Positions 26,757-39,400 are shown, numbered from the stretch's first letter. The stretch is 64,000 bases of DNA from Citrus sinensis (GCF_022201045.2 NC_068563.1:26509001-26573000), one strand, 5' to 3'. Program-made: numbers and translations. The notes: a model not told the origin generated them from the letters alone.

Positions 26757-27047
26757 TTTTTTTTTAAATTCGGGTTTAAAAAGGTAGTGGGGCTTAAACT
26801 GAAAGTAAATAAAAAAATTTAGGCCGAAACTGTAATTAAGCAAAAGTTTTAGATTTCCGATGACAGTGGTCAGAAATCGAGTAAGGATGGGTGGATCTGA
26901 AAGATTTTGGGTTGGTAAGTATGATGGTGGTGGTGGTTTGTCTGAAAAAGTTATGTTTTTTTTTTTTTAAGCTAAACGAAAAAAATCAAAAAGGGAAAAA
27001 TGAAAGGTTTTGTGGTAGATGAAGTTAGATTGGTGATACCAGGTTTT

Positions 27048-27059
27048 GCTCTGATACCA
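27048..27059 (-). other. Primer-binding site, initiator-Met tRNA type
   Basis: On the minus strand, directly after the 5' LTR and a short spacer, the sequence reads TGGTATCAGAGC. This is the standard plant PBS complementary to the 3' end of methionine tRNA. The match stops after 12 bases. Confidence 0.9.
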
Positions 27060-27062
27060 AAC

Positions 27063-27452
27063 TGATGCAGCGGAAGTTTAATGTTCAAAATATTCCGTTG
27101 ATTCTAGAGAATACCGGAACAAAAGAACAACTAAATTCACGTTGATTCAAAAGAATACCGTGAATTTAGGGGTTAAGACTCGTTGATTCCGTAGAATACC
27201 AAGAATTAACTGTTCAAATACTCACAAAGAGATTTGAAAATTGAAATATTATTAAACTCAAAATTCTCTCCTTCAAAGGTTACAAGAGGGAGCTATTTAT
27301 AGTAGTAGTAATTATCCTAATTCATGAAGGAAAAACAAAATCCTAAATTGAAAGGGAAACAAAATTCTAAATTAGAAAGGAATTTAAAAGTCTTAAACTT
27401 TAGTTAATAAGGAAACTAATTCTAGTATAATATGGATTCCTACTCTTCATCA
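27063..27452 (-). repeat. 5' LTR of the Gypsy element
   Basis: This is the upstream LTR for the minus-strand element, followed on that strand by the tRNA primer-binding site. It is identical in length to the partner LTR at 22045-22434 and differs only at four transition sites. Confidence 0.93.
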
Positions 27453-27457
27453 AAACT

Positions 27458-29039
27458 TAAGGTTGAAGGTTCAGATACGAGCTTTAGACTTTGAGAGGAT
27501 CTATTCAAAAATAAGAAAATAAATGCATAATAGGGATCCGATAAAATTCCAAAACCATCAAGTATCAATAGTCACTTGTTTTTCATGTTCTGATTTTTTG
27601 TATCGGGGATCAAAAGAAATTCCATTCTTCAAGGACTTTCCCTTTACAAATTCAAAGAAATGTAACACATTATTGAGTTTGTGTGTAAAATCACTCGTAA
27701 CAATAAATTGCAAGGTTCCGAACTCCCCCATCGGCAATGCTATGTCGGCTTTCTCTATCTTTTATTGCTGTATTTCTTCTTCTGCCCCTCCTCGAGTTAT
27801 TATTAAGGATTAATCATCAAATCACTACTTGTCGTGTAAGCTCAGACTCTGTAATTAATCTCTGTATCTTGCTGTTCTTCCATGTTTTGCTTATTGCATG
27901 CAACAATAATGTCAACTTATCACAGCTTTGCTTTTCTAGCAGAAGCAGAAGCTGGTGAGTCTGTCATTGCAGCCAACATGTTTAATGCAATACAGGGCTG
28001 GTCTACTGGCACCTGCTTAATCAAACAATTAAATTAACATTATATTTCATGTCCATGCAATGCACAGTATAATTCGCAGAAACAAGCAAAATAATAGTAA
28101 TAATAATAATAACAAAATCAGAATTTCATGTGAGAACACAGTAAGATTTTCCAAGTCAGAAAAGTCCGTCAGTTTCGACTTTCGACAAGTACTTTCAGCA
28201 TTAAATGCTTCAACCCCACTGTCCACCTTTACCCCTTTTCCCCTGACCAAGTATCACAATAATTTTTCTATTAAACAACAAAAAAAAAAGTGTCAGAATA
28301 ATTTCATATAAAAAAAAATATCAAAATAATTTAATTCATTATTACTCGTTTATTTATAAATCCTACCTATGTATATTATTAAAGGGGCCTAACCTAATGC
28401 ATGCAGTGCGCCCGCACTTTAATCGCACACGACTACACACATGGTGAGTTCTCATTTGAGACTATAACCCACAATAAAACTCCTCTCAATGAGAGCCACC
28501 ACACATACAAACAATCCCATATTATAAGATATGCAAACTGTGCATACTAAATCAAATTCTTATTATTAAATGGGAGCATATCTACAATTCAGGCATTGTA
28601 TATTTCATTGGCTTTCACTCTTTTGAAAAAGTTACAATTTTTGTTACACCCTTTGATTGTTCGTTGTTGACCATCAGATTTTTGTGTAGTCAAATGATGT
28701 GGAATCTATATATTATATTTAATGTAGTATGTAAGAGGAATATCAAATTTCATCAATTCTTTTTATTGAATTAGGTTTAAGACTTTGATTTTAGGAAGGT
28801 TATAGTTTTACAACTTAAGCTAAACCTTTGGCTTAGGGGAAAAGAAAAGAAAAAATTAAATTAGCAAGCATCTTTTGCTTCTCCAAAGAAAGCTTGCACG
28901 GGTTACCAGATTTGACAAGCTTTTAAGCCACTTAATTATTATTATTATTATTATTATTATTTGTTGCTAATTCATGCTTTTAAGCCACTTCACTATTGTA
29001 GTTATAACTATATTCGGTCTCTTGTCGCAAGTTGTATGA
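27458..29039. other. Intergenic region with no convincing gene
   Basis: AT-rich DNA with short microsatellites (AAT runs near 28096 and 28938-28961). A 57-codon minus-strand frame at 27558-27731 (starting MGEFGTLQFIVTSDFTHKLN) has protein-like composition but I recognise no family and no splice context. The region was also searched on the minus strand for the missing last exon of the carboxypeptidase gene; none was found. Confidence 0.5.
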
Positions 29040-29049
29040 TATTTTTATG

Positions 29050-29586
29050 GGGTAAAAGTCCATTTAGTCCTTGTATTTTAAGATTAGTGTTCATTCAGTT
29101 CTTGTGTTTTTAAAAATATCTCGAAATATCTCTACCGTTAAAGTATTGATACTCTTACCGTTACTTTTCATTTCTTTTAACTTACTTTTACAATATTACC
29201 CTTTTGTAATTTTTTTGGACATTAATAAAAAGAAAAAATTAAATTACTAATTTAACCCTAAAAATAAAAAATAAAATTATATTAATTTTTTTGAAAGCAC
29301 CGTTTGTACACTTGGTAGTTTGCATACAATTTTTTACAATTAAAATTAATATATTTTTTTTTATTTTTTAGGGTTAAATTGGTAATTTAATTATTTTATT
29401 TTTATTAATGTCCAAACAAAAAATTATTATTAAAGGGTAATATTGTAAAAATAAGCCAAAAGAAATAAAAAGTAACGGTAGGAGTATCAATACTTTCACG
29501 GCATGGATGTTTTGAGATATTTTTTAAAATATAAGGACTAAATAGATACTAATCTTAAAATATAGGGATTAAATAGACTTTTACCC
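29050..29586. mobile_element. MULE-type MITE, copy 2
   Basis: Same family as the element at 3082-3730. It starts GGGTAAAAGTCCATTTAGTC and ends in the inverted form CTTTTACCC. It is bordered by the 9-bp direct repeats TATTTTTAT (29040-29048 and 29587-29595); one extra G lies between the left repeat and the element. The long inverted arms meet in an AT-rich centre, and there is no coding capacity. It lies about 550 bp beyond the last recognisable exon of the carboxypeptidase gene (which reads toward it). Confidence 0.85.
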
Positions 29587-29595
29587 TATTTTTAT

Positions 29596-30092
29596 GTGCA
29601 ACCAAAAAAAAAATTGTCATATTTGTGCATACATTTCGTCCCCACATGCTCAAATTATTAGATTATAGACCACAGGGACTTTATATACCTTGTACCTAAC
29701 AAACTTTCTTCGTACCATTGTATTTGTTTCAATCCGATTTTTAGCAATTGAAATGTCTACTTAAAGAAATTTTGCAAAGTTGAATCATTAACAAAAATAG
29801 TTAATTAATTTTTTTTCTAAAAGAAAAAGAGTTATGGGTATTATAAAGTTTTCATTAATGGGAACTTCGTTTTCTATTTAAGTTTGGAAGGAATTTGTTA
29901 AGAGTAGTTCCTAATCTTCTTTACATTTATTTTTTTCTTAATAATTAAAAAAAAAACACAGAAAACTTTATTTCCAAAAATTGTATTGACCATAGATGCA
30001 GACAATTTTGACTGTAATGATGGTGTTATGATGATCTTAAGGATGAGAGTGATGGTTTTGGTAGTTGGAATCATGAAACGACACCTAGATTT
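29596..30092. other. Spacer downstream of the carboxypeptidase gene
   Basis: Read on the minus strand, this is where the family's final exon (encoding a VPVDQP-like tail) would be expected. I find no such exon, only AT-rich sequence. Confidence 0.5.
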
Positions 30093-32918
30093 TTAAATTA
30101 ATTTTCTTGTAAAGAGTTGTTCTAAGTTTTGATGACTTACAAAGTGGCCAGCTCCAAGAATCCAATAAAAATGCAAATTTTTGTATGACTTTTTGAACCC
30201 TTTTGTAATTTTGTCATTCCCGCAGAATAATGGAGTCCTCTCAGTGCTCAGAAATTTCTGAAGCCCGTCCCACCTGATGTCAATTTAAAAAAAAAAAAAA
30301 AATTTACAAATTAAAATCCCATATAAAATGTTCATACAGCAATTTACAAAAATATATCCAATTAAGAGTAGCTTACTTTAGCTTCTCAATCCATGCTTCA
30401 GTTCCCTTTGTTGAACAAATAACATCAAGCTACACAATACATCACCCAAGCAAGGCTTTTTCAGAAAAATAAATAAATATATGTATAGTTCTTTTTTAAT
30501 ATAAATGTTCGCATTGTATAAAAGAGATAAAAATTTGTCAATTTTGGAGATATTGACTGTATAATAAAATGCTATATTTTAACAACCCTGAATACAAAGA
30601 ATTGACCTTGTAGAGTCCACACACAAAATTTTCAATATATATATATATATATAGGATAAAGTGGGTGGTCCAAATGGAGTCCACCCAATTTTATATTTGC
30701 CTATTCACAATCAATTTAATGTGGGAAAACGTTGAAAAGATTGAATCTTACCTGCCCATTATACACAGTCACATTCACTCCCTTGGCAAGTAGCTCATCA
30801 ACCTATAAGAGGAAACAGAGATGAGAATATTCAATCACACACCATAATCATCTTGTTTGAAAAAGATAATCACTTTATTTGGAAGCAACTTAAAAGAATC
30901 ATGCGCTGTGATTTGCCAAGAATGTGAAGAAACAATAAAAACAAGGAAAAAAAAACCTGAAAAGGATATTTGGAATCCTGTTGTTTAATGAAAATCAACA
31001 AAGAAGTTCTGGTTGAAATTTCAACATCTCCGTTGGTGGCCGAGAAATCAAATGAACCAAAAAAAAAAAAAAAAACATTCATTAATGATAACAGCTTCTG
31101 TAGGAAGAGGCTGAACCCCTCATACCTCACTAATCCTTGGTCTCATAAAGTCACCAGAAAGCTCTGTGAAAACAGAGTCTGATTGTCCTCCCCATCTGAA
31201 GAACACACAAAATTTGTACTTGCAATCATGGATTAAAATTTACAAATCATTCAATGAATTATATATAATTTTTTGGGAGAAATTTAATAAGACGTACGTA
31301 ACGTTTTCTGGGATAATCTTGAGCTTCTTTTTTATAACACCATTCATCAAGCTACCAACATCACCATCACCATCAGGGGTGGAAGATTTATGGGCACTGA
31401 GATATCTTGAGTATTTTCTCATTGAAGCTCCTACTGCTAATGTTGATGCTGTTAAAGACACAGGGTCCATGCCCGAATCCAGTAGAAAATTGTAAAAATC
31501 CTGCACGATTAATTCAACATGTAAAATAAAATAATCCAACATTTACTTGAACCAAAAAAAGAAAAAGAAAAAATGCGTGAAACAATTGATGCAATTACCA
31601 CAGAGTTGCTGTTTTGACTAATCACACTCTCAAGTTGCGCCCATGAGTCTGTGGCACTAACAAATTCACCAGCTTCAAGCTGCTGCTTAATCTTTTGAGC
31701 TATTTGATTTGATTTTGCGAAGCCATTGGTATCAAGCCTTGACATATCTTTAAGTAGAGGCCCCCATGAAAACTGCATATATATGTATATATTTCACTCA
31801 ATAATTAATAATCTAAATGCACGCTCTTCATATTATAATTTTATTTATTTCGATGATATAAAACATTTCAATATTTACCACAAAATCCTCTGGTGAGATC
31901 CAACTATCTCCCAAGGCAACTCCTGCATAAAAGTGAGGAGCAAATATATTGATAATCTATTTGCGTATTTATTTTTGCTTTTGTGATTTGACAATAAATT
32001 AAATTACCTCCAAGTTTGAGCTTTAACTTTCCAGCTTCAATGGCTTTAACGGCTGCCAGTCCGAGAGTTGCAGCAAATTTGCCTCCATAAGACTCTGCCA
32101 CAATAAACAGAGGACTCTTTTGCAGAATTTCATTCTTGTTAAATAACTCCATTAGCAATGTAGTTAAATCATTTGCTGCCTCAACATCGTTTTTCACAAA
32201 CGAGCTATTATCCTCAACATAGCTGTATCCTGTTCCCACAGGATTGTCCTGTATCACACATTAAGAACAAATGCATACATTAAAATATCTAAAAACCAGT
32301 AAAATTTTTACAAAATTCAGTACTCTTTAAGCTCGAACTAAGCTTTAGTTTTAACCATACAACAAATAATAGGTCAGCTTTCTTCAACCATGTTGAATTC
32401 CTTGGCTTCAAATAAGTGTCTAATGGCCCAACCTCTTCAAAATTCCCAATCCCAACTCCTGAAGCACCCTGTTTCATCACAAATGAATACATTAATATTC
32501 AATATTAATTCATAATTTCTGGGTTTTTTTTTTTTTAAAGGAGGGAACATTATGTGGTTTAACATATGAGATTGTTGATTAGTACTCACAGGGCCGCCTT
32601 GCAACCAAAGAATGATAGGCCACGGCTTTGAGGGATTTTCAATTCTGTATGGACTCTTATATAGCCACCAAAACATGTGTGCTTCTGCAAATATTTAAGC
32701 AATCTTGAAAATTAAAAGAAACAAGAAAAAAAAAATTGAAGTAAAACAAACAAAAAGCAAAAGAACAATTCTAAAAACTTACTTGGCCTAACTTCAACAT
32801 ACCCCCACTCTTCTGAGGCATCCTGGTTTTTATTCAGAGCTCTAGCTGCTGCTCCTCCATTAAAAAGAAGAGAAACAAGGAACAGTAGAGTCGCTACAAA
32901 GCCACAAAGCTTCTCCAT
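30093..32918 (-). CDS. Serine carboxypeptidase-like 51 (SCPL51-type), apparent loss of last exon
   Basis: Eleven minus-strand exons join in phase to 436 codons: 32918-32783, 32684-32590, 32468-32361, 32248-32008, 31922-31879, 31772-31599, 31500-31298, 31195-31126, 30802-30752, 30429-30377, 30273-30141. The product has a signal peptide (about residues 1-26), the oxyanion block LQGGPGASGVG, the nucleophile motif AESYGGK (Ser166), NGQLDV (Asp376) and GAGHF (His435), so the S10 catalytic triad is intact. It should act as a secreted or vacuolar serine carboxypeptidase. Family members usually continue after GAGHF with a last exon of about 25 residues. That exon is not found within 2 kb downstream. 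If the final donor at 30140 is not used, translation adds 15 residues and stops at 30093-30095, which I used as the gene end. Confidence 0.8.
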
Positions 32919-35900
32919 TTCAATAAGTGAAAATGAAAATACAAGACACCAATAGCGTTATATATAAATGTATAAAAATAAATATCATTGGAGGGTTGAT
33001 TGAAAAAGTGGTCTTTGTTTCTGTCCGTAACAGATATAACAAAAAAGTTGAAACTTCTACAGCTAATTTAAGGTAAAAGCATACTAGATTTGTATAAAGA
33101 ATCAAAACAAGAAGATTTGTATTTTTATACAGTATTGTCTTTTCCTTACTTTATATGAATTTAAAATATGATAATATCAATATACCAAATGATTTTTTAT
33201 CTGCCAATATATGTATGTATATATAAATATTAAAAGAATAGGTTAAAAAGAGAAAACAAAACATGTAGAGCTATTGCTACAGGCTGTTTTACAAGGTGTC
33301 TGATTCTGCAATTTGTTTTATGTTTTCAGAGCATAGGCTAATTGAAAAAAAAAATTGATAAAAAAGAGTTGGGCTGCGGTTTGTATGAATTGCTTACATA
33401 AAGATACATAGTTTTGTTTTTGCAGTAAAGAGAAGGACATAACAGTAACACACAACTAGTCAAAAGTGTTACTCTCTTCTGAAAGTCTTGCACACAACAG
33501 TAATTATTTTTATTTTATTTTTTATGTTGAATGAGTGCATTTGTTTGTGTTTTTGTTTTCTGAGGCTGTGAGGGTTATGGGGGATATTTTGGGAACCAAT
33601 CAAATCTTGCCGCTGTTGAATTTCTCATGGAGGATCCCTTGAATAGTGGAGATTTTGGATTATTTTTTCATTACTTTTTCAGAGAGGAAATGGGTAATTG
33701 GTAACAGTTATCTGAGACACCCTTTGATCTCTCTTCTCATCTAATATATGTTATCAAATTAATTAATACATAAAAAAATTCTAAGAAAATAAAATATGTA
33801 TTTGCCCCTTAGGGGGGTGACTCAATACTTTTTAAGTAGATTTATTTAACTGATTTTTCGAATTCAAAATCTTTTGATCGTTTTAGATTTTGGATTCGAA
33901 CCTTCTCAGTGATGGGTTAAAATATAAAATTAGGTTTTACTCACCTTAATATATAATCTTGATTTTAACAATCTCTAAATTTTGAAAGGTTGTTAAATTT
34001 TAAAGAAATAGTATCAAAATTTTAAAGATCTTATTTCATGTGCATATTTATAATAAAAGATTTTAATATATAGTTTTTTTTTTCTTTCAATGGCCCATAA
34101 TTAAAAAATAATAATAAAACCCTAATGGAGGAGAACCATCAAGTGAATGTGTGAAACCAATGAACCCAAAAAAGATTAAAGGTAAAAGAGATCATAATTG
34201 CAATTTTTGTCTTCAGTGAAGTGATTAGGTTTAATGTGCACCCACTTTTGATTGATCATTATTTCTCCTAATGAGGAATGTCCCAGAAAAAAAGATACCA
34301 TTATCTGAAAACAGTGATACCCATGAACAAAAGTCCAATAATGCAATGCAATCAAATTTTGTACCTATAAGGTTTGTCTCCGAGCATCGGCAAGAAAAAC
34401 AGTGAATTCTAATCTTAAATTAGAAAATGACAACCACGTGGTAAAACCATAATTGACATATATATATATATTCTATATGTATACCTACAATATCAGGCAA
34501 TTAATCGAGTCACGTATCAAAACTTTTATCAAGAAAGTTGTCACTCGTGCATCCATTTTCAAAATATCATAAATGCAATCACCAGCTGTTTGATGCAACA
34601 ATTAATCTTTCACTATCTCTGTTAGAAAAAGTGACGAGAGAAAATTTGAAATAATAAAACCCTAAACTTCAGATTTTTCAACAAGAGTGGGGTTAATGTA
34701 TCAATATTCTCTTCAAAAAATAACCTGTAGAACTTCTTGACGATGAACAGTAAGTGTAGTAGTCAAACAATGACAACCAAGTAGCGTGCATGCTACTTAA
34801 GTAACGAGACGTATACGCTAACTCCGGAGGGGCCAATAAAAAAGAAAATTTGAAAGAATATTTAAGTATTCAGTTTCTCTACACTTTCTTTCCAACCAAA
34901 CAACTTCAATAACTACAAAAAAAAAAAAAAAAATTATGAAAGCATAGCAAGATTCTTCAATAATCAGGAGCTTTAAAAAGTGAAAACACCAATCACATGT
35001 GATGTGGGCGCACGAACATTTATGTCCCATCATTTTCGACTACGTGCCTTCATTTGCAAGATTTTGCCAGCACATGCTCATTAAATTAAAAACTTTTTAT
35101 AATTGGAGCAGGTCACACTTAATATATGGTCACGACCCTAGATATATTAAAAAGTTTTATTTGGATTTTGAGCTACTGTAAATTTTCTCCATAATGATAT
35201 TCCATTAAGGAATAATCTCTGCATAATTTTTTATAATTATGTTTTTATTTTGAGACAGTTATAAGTAAGAATAAATTCTATATTATAATAAGTTATAATT
35301 TTTTTTTTTAAAATTCAATCTTAAGGAACTTTCCTCCACGTAATAATAACTATGTATATATTCCAAAAATATATATGCTATATTACATTAGAATTTCAAG
35401 ATGGAACAAACTATTTTTAAAAAAATTTGTATGGGACAATGATTTATACAACATACAATATTTAAGGAACTGTATTGAGAGAAAAACATTAAATTGAATG
35501 CAGACATTTTAATTTTTAAGATGACTTTGTATAACACTACATTAACTGAATTTTTTAAAACCGTGTCCATCTCTTTTATCAATATCTATATATTAGATTT
35601 GGCATGTTCCTTCAATTAAATATTAATGTAATACATATTTTAATTTTATATCACTTTTGCCAATGATAACTAATAAGTCAAAACATTAATTTTTGTAGAT
35701 GTAATATGACTATATTGTAGTTATAATATGGCTATATATAGGTAGATCTTACTGAATATATTCGAAGAAAATTACGTTGAAGACTCACTAACTTAATTAA
35801 TGCTGGCAAATTTAGGTACTTGCTGCATTAGAAATTTGGTTAAGATATATTATTGCATTTTATTTTGTTAATGAAAATTGTTGATTCCATATTCCTATTA

Positions 35901-38500
35901 AAATCGAATCGAAAGTCCAATATGTTACCCTCAAGTTCGAATATCTATATCATATACAACTTACAGATCACATTATTGTTTGTACATCCAATTCTAATAT
36001 GTATATTAGACATAACACTTAACCTAATGATCGATAAAGTGAAGAATAAACGTTTAATAAATTTTTGTGCTCCACAAACAGATTGCGTATGATATTGGAC
36101 CAATAATTGTTGTGATACCACAACAGCGAAGCAATGAAGCGTGCATGCATGATTTATGCAATTTTTTGTCTGCAATTTGCCGTCACTATATATTATCTGT
36201 TAATGAACGTTCTGGACCTACTTGCCGGGGCATACAGTATAGTTAAATCAAACCGTGCTATATCATATGCTTCAAAATGAGATCTCTCGTTGATATTTTA
36301 AAACAAACTCAAATATTTCAATTAAATCTTTGAATGCAGATAATTAATTTGAATAAAAAAATTAATTGAAAATATTGCATATTCAAATTTGCAGAATTAT
36401 GCACGTAATTAGACGTAATTTATCAAAAAAAAATTCTTCTGTAACTCTTTATTTATCTACTGTACGCCTGACACAGTTGTTACTGTGTTATATCAACAAA
36501 CCAATTGCTGGGCCAGAGCCATGGGCCTTAGCCATAGATTGCTGCACATGATGGGCCTCAAGGTAGTGCAATAAAATGTGGCAAAGTAGCTTAGGATCTT
36601 ATGCTAAGAGAGGATAACGATACCATTCATACCATATCATTAAAAATGTTTATTTGTGTTTTGACGTTGATAATATACATAAAAATAATACAGAAAGAGT
36701 GAATTAGAAAAGCTACAGAGGCTAAACGGTACAAGCTAAGGAAAAAAGAGAGGAATTTTTCTTTACAATTTAGCCAATTTTCATGATATAATTCAACCAA
36801 GAAATGACATTTGTCCAATGCAGGTAATATTCGACCGTTTCATAACATTTGAACTTTCTTTAAGTGGTGGGAAATCGAAAATTCCACAATAAATTTATTA
36901 TTTCCGAACAAGTACAACAATATATAATTGATTAAGACTCATTCGATAATTTATCAACCAATCTTTATAAATAGAACTTAGCCAATAACATTTTGGCACA
37001 TATGACACTCATTCATAATACATGTGAGGTAACATTCATAAATTCGATAGCAAGTGAATTTTCAAAAGGTATGGTCGAAAATTCCAAACAAATTAGTCGT
37101 TAAGAGACTAGTTTTGCGAAATATTCTAAATTCATGTCCAAATTGTAAGTTGCTCCTCAAGCTAAATGGGAACCCAATACCCAAGAAAAAATAGAGAGAA
37201 TTTCAAGTAACTTTCAACCATTAAAATATTGCAGTTGTTGCTGCTTTTAGAAATCTTTGAATGAATGATAGTATTATTTTCTTTCGGCACTGAATGACTT
37301 TCTTTGTCTTCAACACTGTTGAAACTTGGTTTCTAATGTAAAAATTATCTAAGGATCATGAATTTGACATTTCTTAACAGCGGACTTAAATTGTATCTGG
37401 TTTTTAACTCGTTACAATTAATTGGGATTGTTTATAGATTGTGCCCTGCATAGACATGAAAACTATGAAATTAGACTCATGTTAGTTAATGAGAAGCAAC
37501 CTCACCATTGTATTAACTTTGCTATTTGCAAAAGTACAATCGTTGTGTAACAAAGAACATCTATTGTATCAAGTAATGAAAATTAAAAGAGAAGAATCTA
37601 TGCTTACTATAGTTACAAAGATACAAAAAATATATGATTTAATGAAGAGAATCTCTATTAATAAAACAATCTACTAAAAGTTAAAAAAAAAAAAAAAGAT
37701 CGGACCAAATTTCCTAAGTTTGGCCAATATCTAGTCAGATGTATTGAAGCTTCTTGTTTTAAAAGTATAATGTATTTTGTTATTGGACTATTTCAAATAT
37801 GCACTTTTCAGGTTGGCCACTGCCGACAATATGCATGTGATGCACACTATGTTTACATTGCCATGAATTTATGTGTGTATATATAATATTCAATGACCAA
37901 AAGAAATGCGATGGGTTTTTTTTATTTATTTAATTTTTGTAGTTCATAGTTAACATGCAATCAAAAGAAATGCGATGTTATTTCTTACAGAACCTGCCCT
38001 ACTTAGTAAAAATTGTCTACTTTTTCTGTGGGTGCAAAAAAAGTAGACAATTTTTACTAAGTTTGGCCACTATCTACTTGGACATATTGACATTTTCTTT
38101 TTCAAAGATATAATCTACTTCGTAAATTTGCTAGATTATTTCAAAGTTATACTGTTAAATATGTCCTTTCAAGATGCTAAATATTATTAATTTATGTTGT
38201 CAAGGAAACGCAACAAAGCAATTGGTCAAAGCGTCCCTAAAACACCAAAAAAAGAAAAGAAAAAAAGGATTATGCTAAATTAGAAGTCCATGTCCTACAG
38301 TTGATTTTAGATTAGGTTAATTCGTGGTGTTTAATTCGTTTTTCAATTTGCTATGTTTAATTTAGCAGAAATATTTTTCATAATCTTTATTTTTATCTAG
38401 TTACTTGTTTATTTCTTCTAATGTTAAAAAGAAAATTAAATGCAATCATACATGGCAAGTCTTAGGAAATAGAAAAATTTAATTCGCTTTTCAATTCGCT
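32919..38500. other. Long intergenic region; promoter of the carboxypeptidase gene at its left end
   Basis: About 5.6 kb of AT-rich DNA. The first few hundred bases upstream of 32918 must hold the minus-strand carboxypeptidase promoter; I see no motif specific enough to name. Apart from the inverted repeat at 38002-38061 and a diverged direct duplication (about 37715-37812 against 38058-38155), I see no gene, RNA or complete transposon. Open frames here are short and lack splice context. Confidence 0.5.
38002..38061. repeat. Perfect 24-bp inverted repeat (hairpin)
   Basis: Arms 38002-38025 and 38038-38061 (CTTAGTAAAAATTGTCTACT... and its exact complement) are separated by a 12-base loop CTGTGGGTGCAA. 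The arm sequence CTAAGTTTGGCCA at the right edge also occurs near 37715, so the hairpin arose within a duplicated segment. Confidence 0.85.
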
Positions 38501-38877
38501 ATGTTTAATTAGCAGAATTATTTTTCATAATCTCTTTTTTTTTTTTTTGGTTTTGACCATAAGGTATCCTGGGGCGGGCCCCAACTGTATGAGGCACCTT
38601 TAAGCTCATACCATAACCCAGACTAGAAGTTCCCGCTCGAACCGAGAGGCACGGGTTCTCCCAACAAAGACGACTTCCCTGCGACTCGAACTGGGGAGCA
38701 AACCCAGTCAACTCACTTAAGGGGACTCCATTGCCAGTGGAGCCAACACTTTGTTGGTTACTTGTTTATTTCATAATCTCTCTTTTTATCTAGTTACTTG
38801 TTTATTTCTTCTAATGTTAAAAAAAAAAATTAAATGCAATGATACATGGTAAGTCTTGGGAAACAGAAAAAATGTAT
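38340..38877. repeat. Tandem duplication of about 145 bp, second copy split by a SINE
   Basis: The words TTTGCTATGTTTAATTTAGC, TATCTAGTTACTTGTTTATT and AATTAAATGCAATCATACAT in unit 1 (about 38347-38485) recur in order in unit 2, the left part at about 38489-38535 and the rest at about 38769-38877. The SINE at 38536-38768 lies between the two parts, so duplication came before SINE insertion. Confidence 0.8.
38536..38768 (-). mobile_element. tRNA-derived SINE, copy 1
   Basis: Read on the minus strand the element carries an A-box-like TGGCTCCACTGG and a B-box-like CAGTTCGAGTCG near its 5' end, a body with GTTCGAGCGGGA, and ends GGTCAAAACC followed by a run of A. It is flanked by the 13-bp direct repeat TTTCATAATCTCT (plus strand, 38523-38535 and 38769-38781). 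A second copy at 62057-62272 has the same body in the other orientation and a different target duplication. Confidence 0.8.
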
Positions 38878-39399
38878 CATATAAATAGTCTTACCTAATT
38901 TATCACAATTAAACATATTAAATGTTTTAACACTTTTACCAGCAAAAGATAAAATGTAATTGTTCAATAAAATGAATTAGGAATTTGAGCATGACTAACC
39001 TATCAAATTTATTTTAGCAATTCAATTAAAAAAATAGATTCTAGGTTAATTTATACATCAACTAAAAAAAAAAAAATCAAAATCCCGCATGAAACGGCAA
39101 TTAACTCGTGTAATAAAAGTTCCACTCTAGCACTTTGCATGTGGAGTAATTGTCACACGTGGGTATTTAAATATAATTTTAATTTAATTCAATTTATTTG
39201 TATTTCTCCTTGTTGTTTTTATGAGACTCTCCTTGTATAGAATGATGTTTTAACTTGTATAGAATGATATTTTAACTTATTGTAAAAGACTTAATCTAAT
39301 CTCAAAACGTAACCTAATTAATTTGCCGACTTTGTGCCCTTCTTACCGAGAGACGCAAACAAAGAACCCAAGATTAAAGCATTGCGTAAGCTCCAAACA

Positions 39400-39400
<1 letters not shown>
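38878..39400. other. Upstream region of the PLATZ gene
   Basis: AT-rich to about 39290, then more mixed sequence that probably begins the leader. No named promoter element could be supported. Confidence 0.4.

Larger units (their letters stand above)
22045..27452 (-). mobile_element. Ty3/Gypsy LTR retrotransposon, full length, recently inserted
   Basis: Two 390-bp direct repeats (22045-22434 and 27063-27452) start TG and end CA. They are flanked by the 5-bp duplication AAACT (22040-22044 and 27453-27457). On the minus strand the order is LTR, primer-binding site, gag, protease, reverse transcriptase, RNase H, integrase, polypurine tract, LTR, which is the Ty3/Gypsy order. The LTRs differ at four of 390 sites, all transitions, so insertion is recent: roughly 0.4 million years if a rate of 1.3e-8 per site per year is assumed. 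It sits about 1.5 kb downstream of the syndetin gene and interrupts no gene I can see. Confidence 0.95.

Noticed and set aside
27558..27731. 57-codon minus-strand frame with protein-like composition
   Set aside because: No family recognised and no flanking splice signals that extend it; noted in the spacer entry only.
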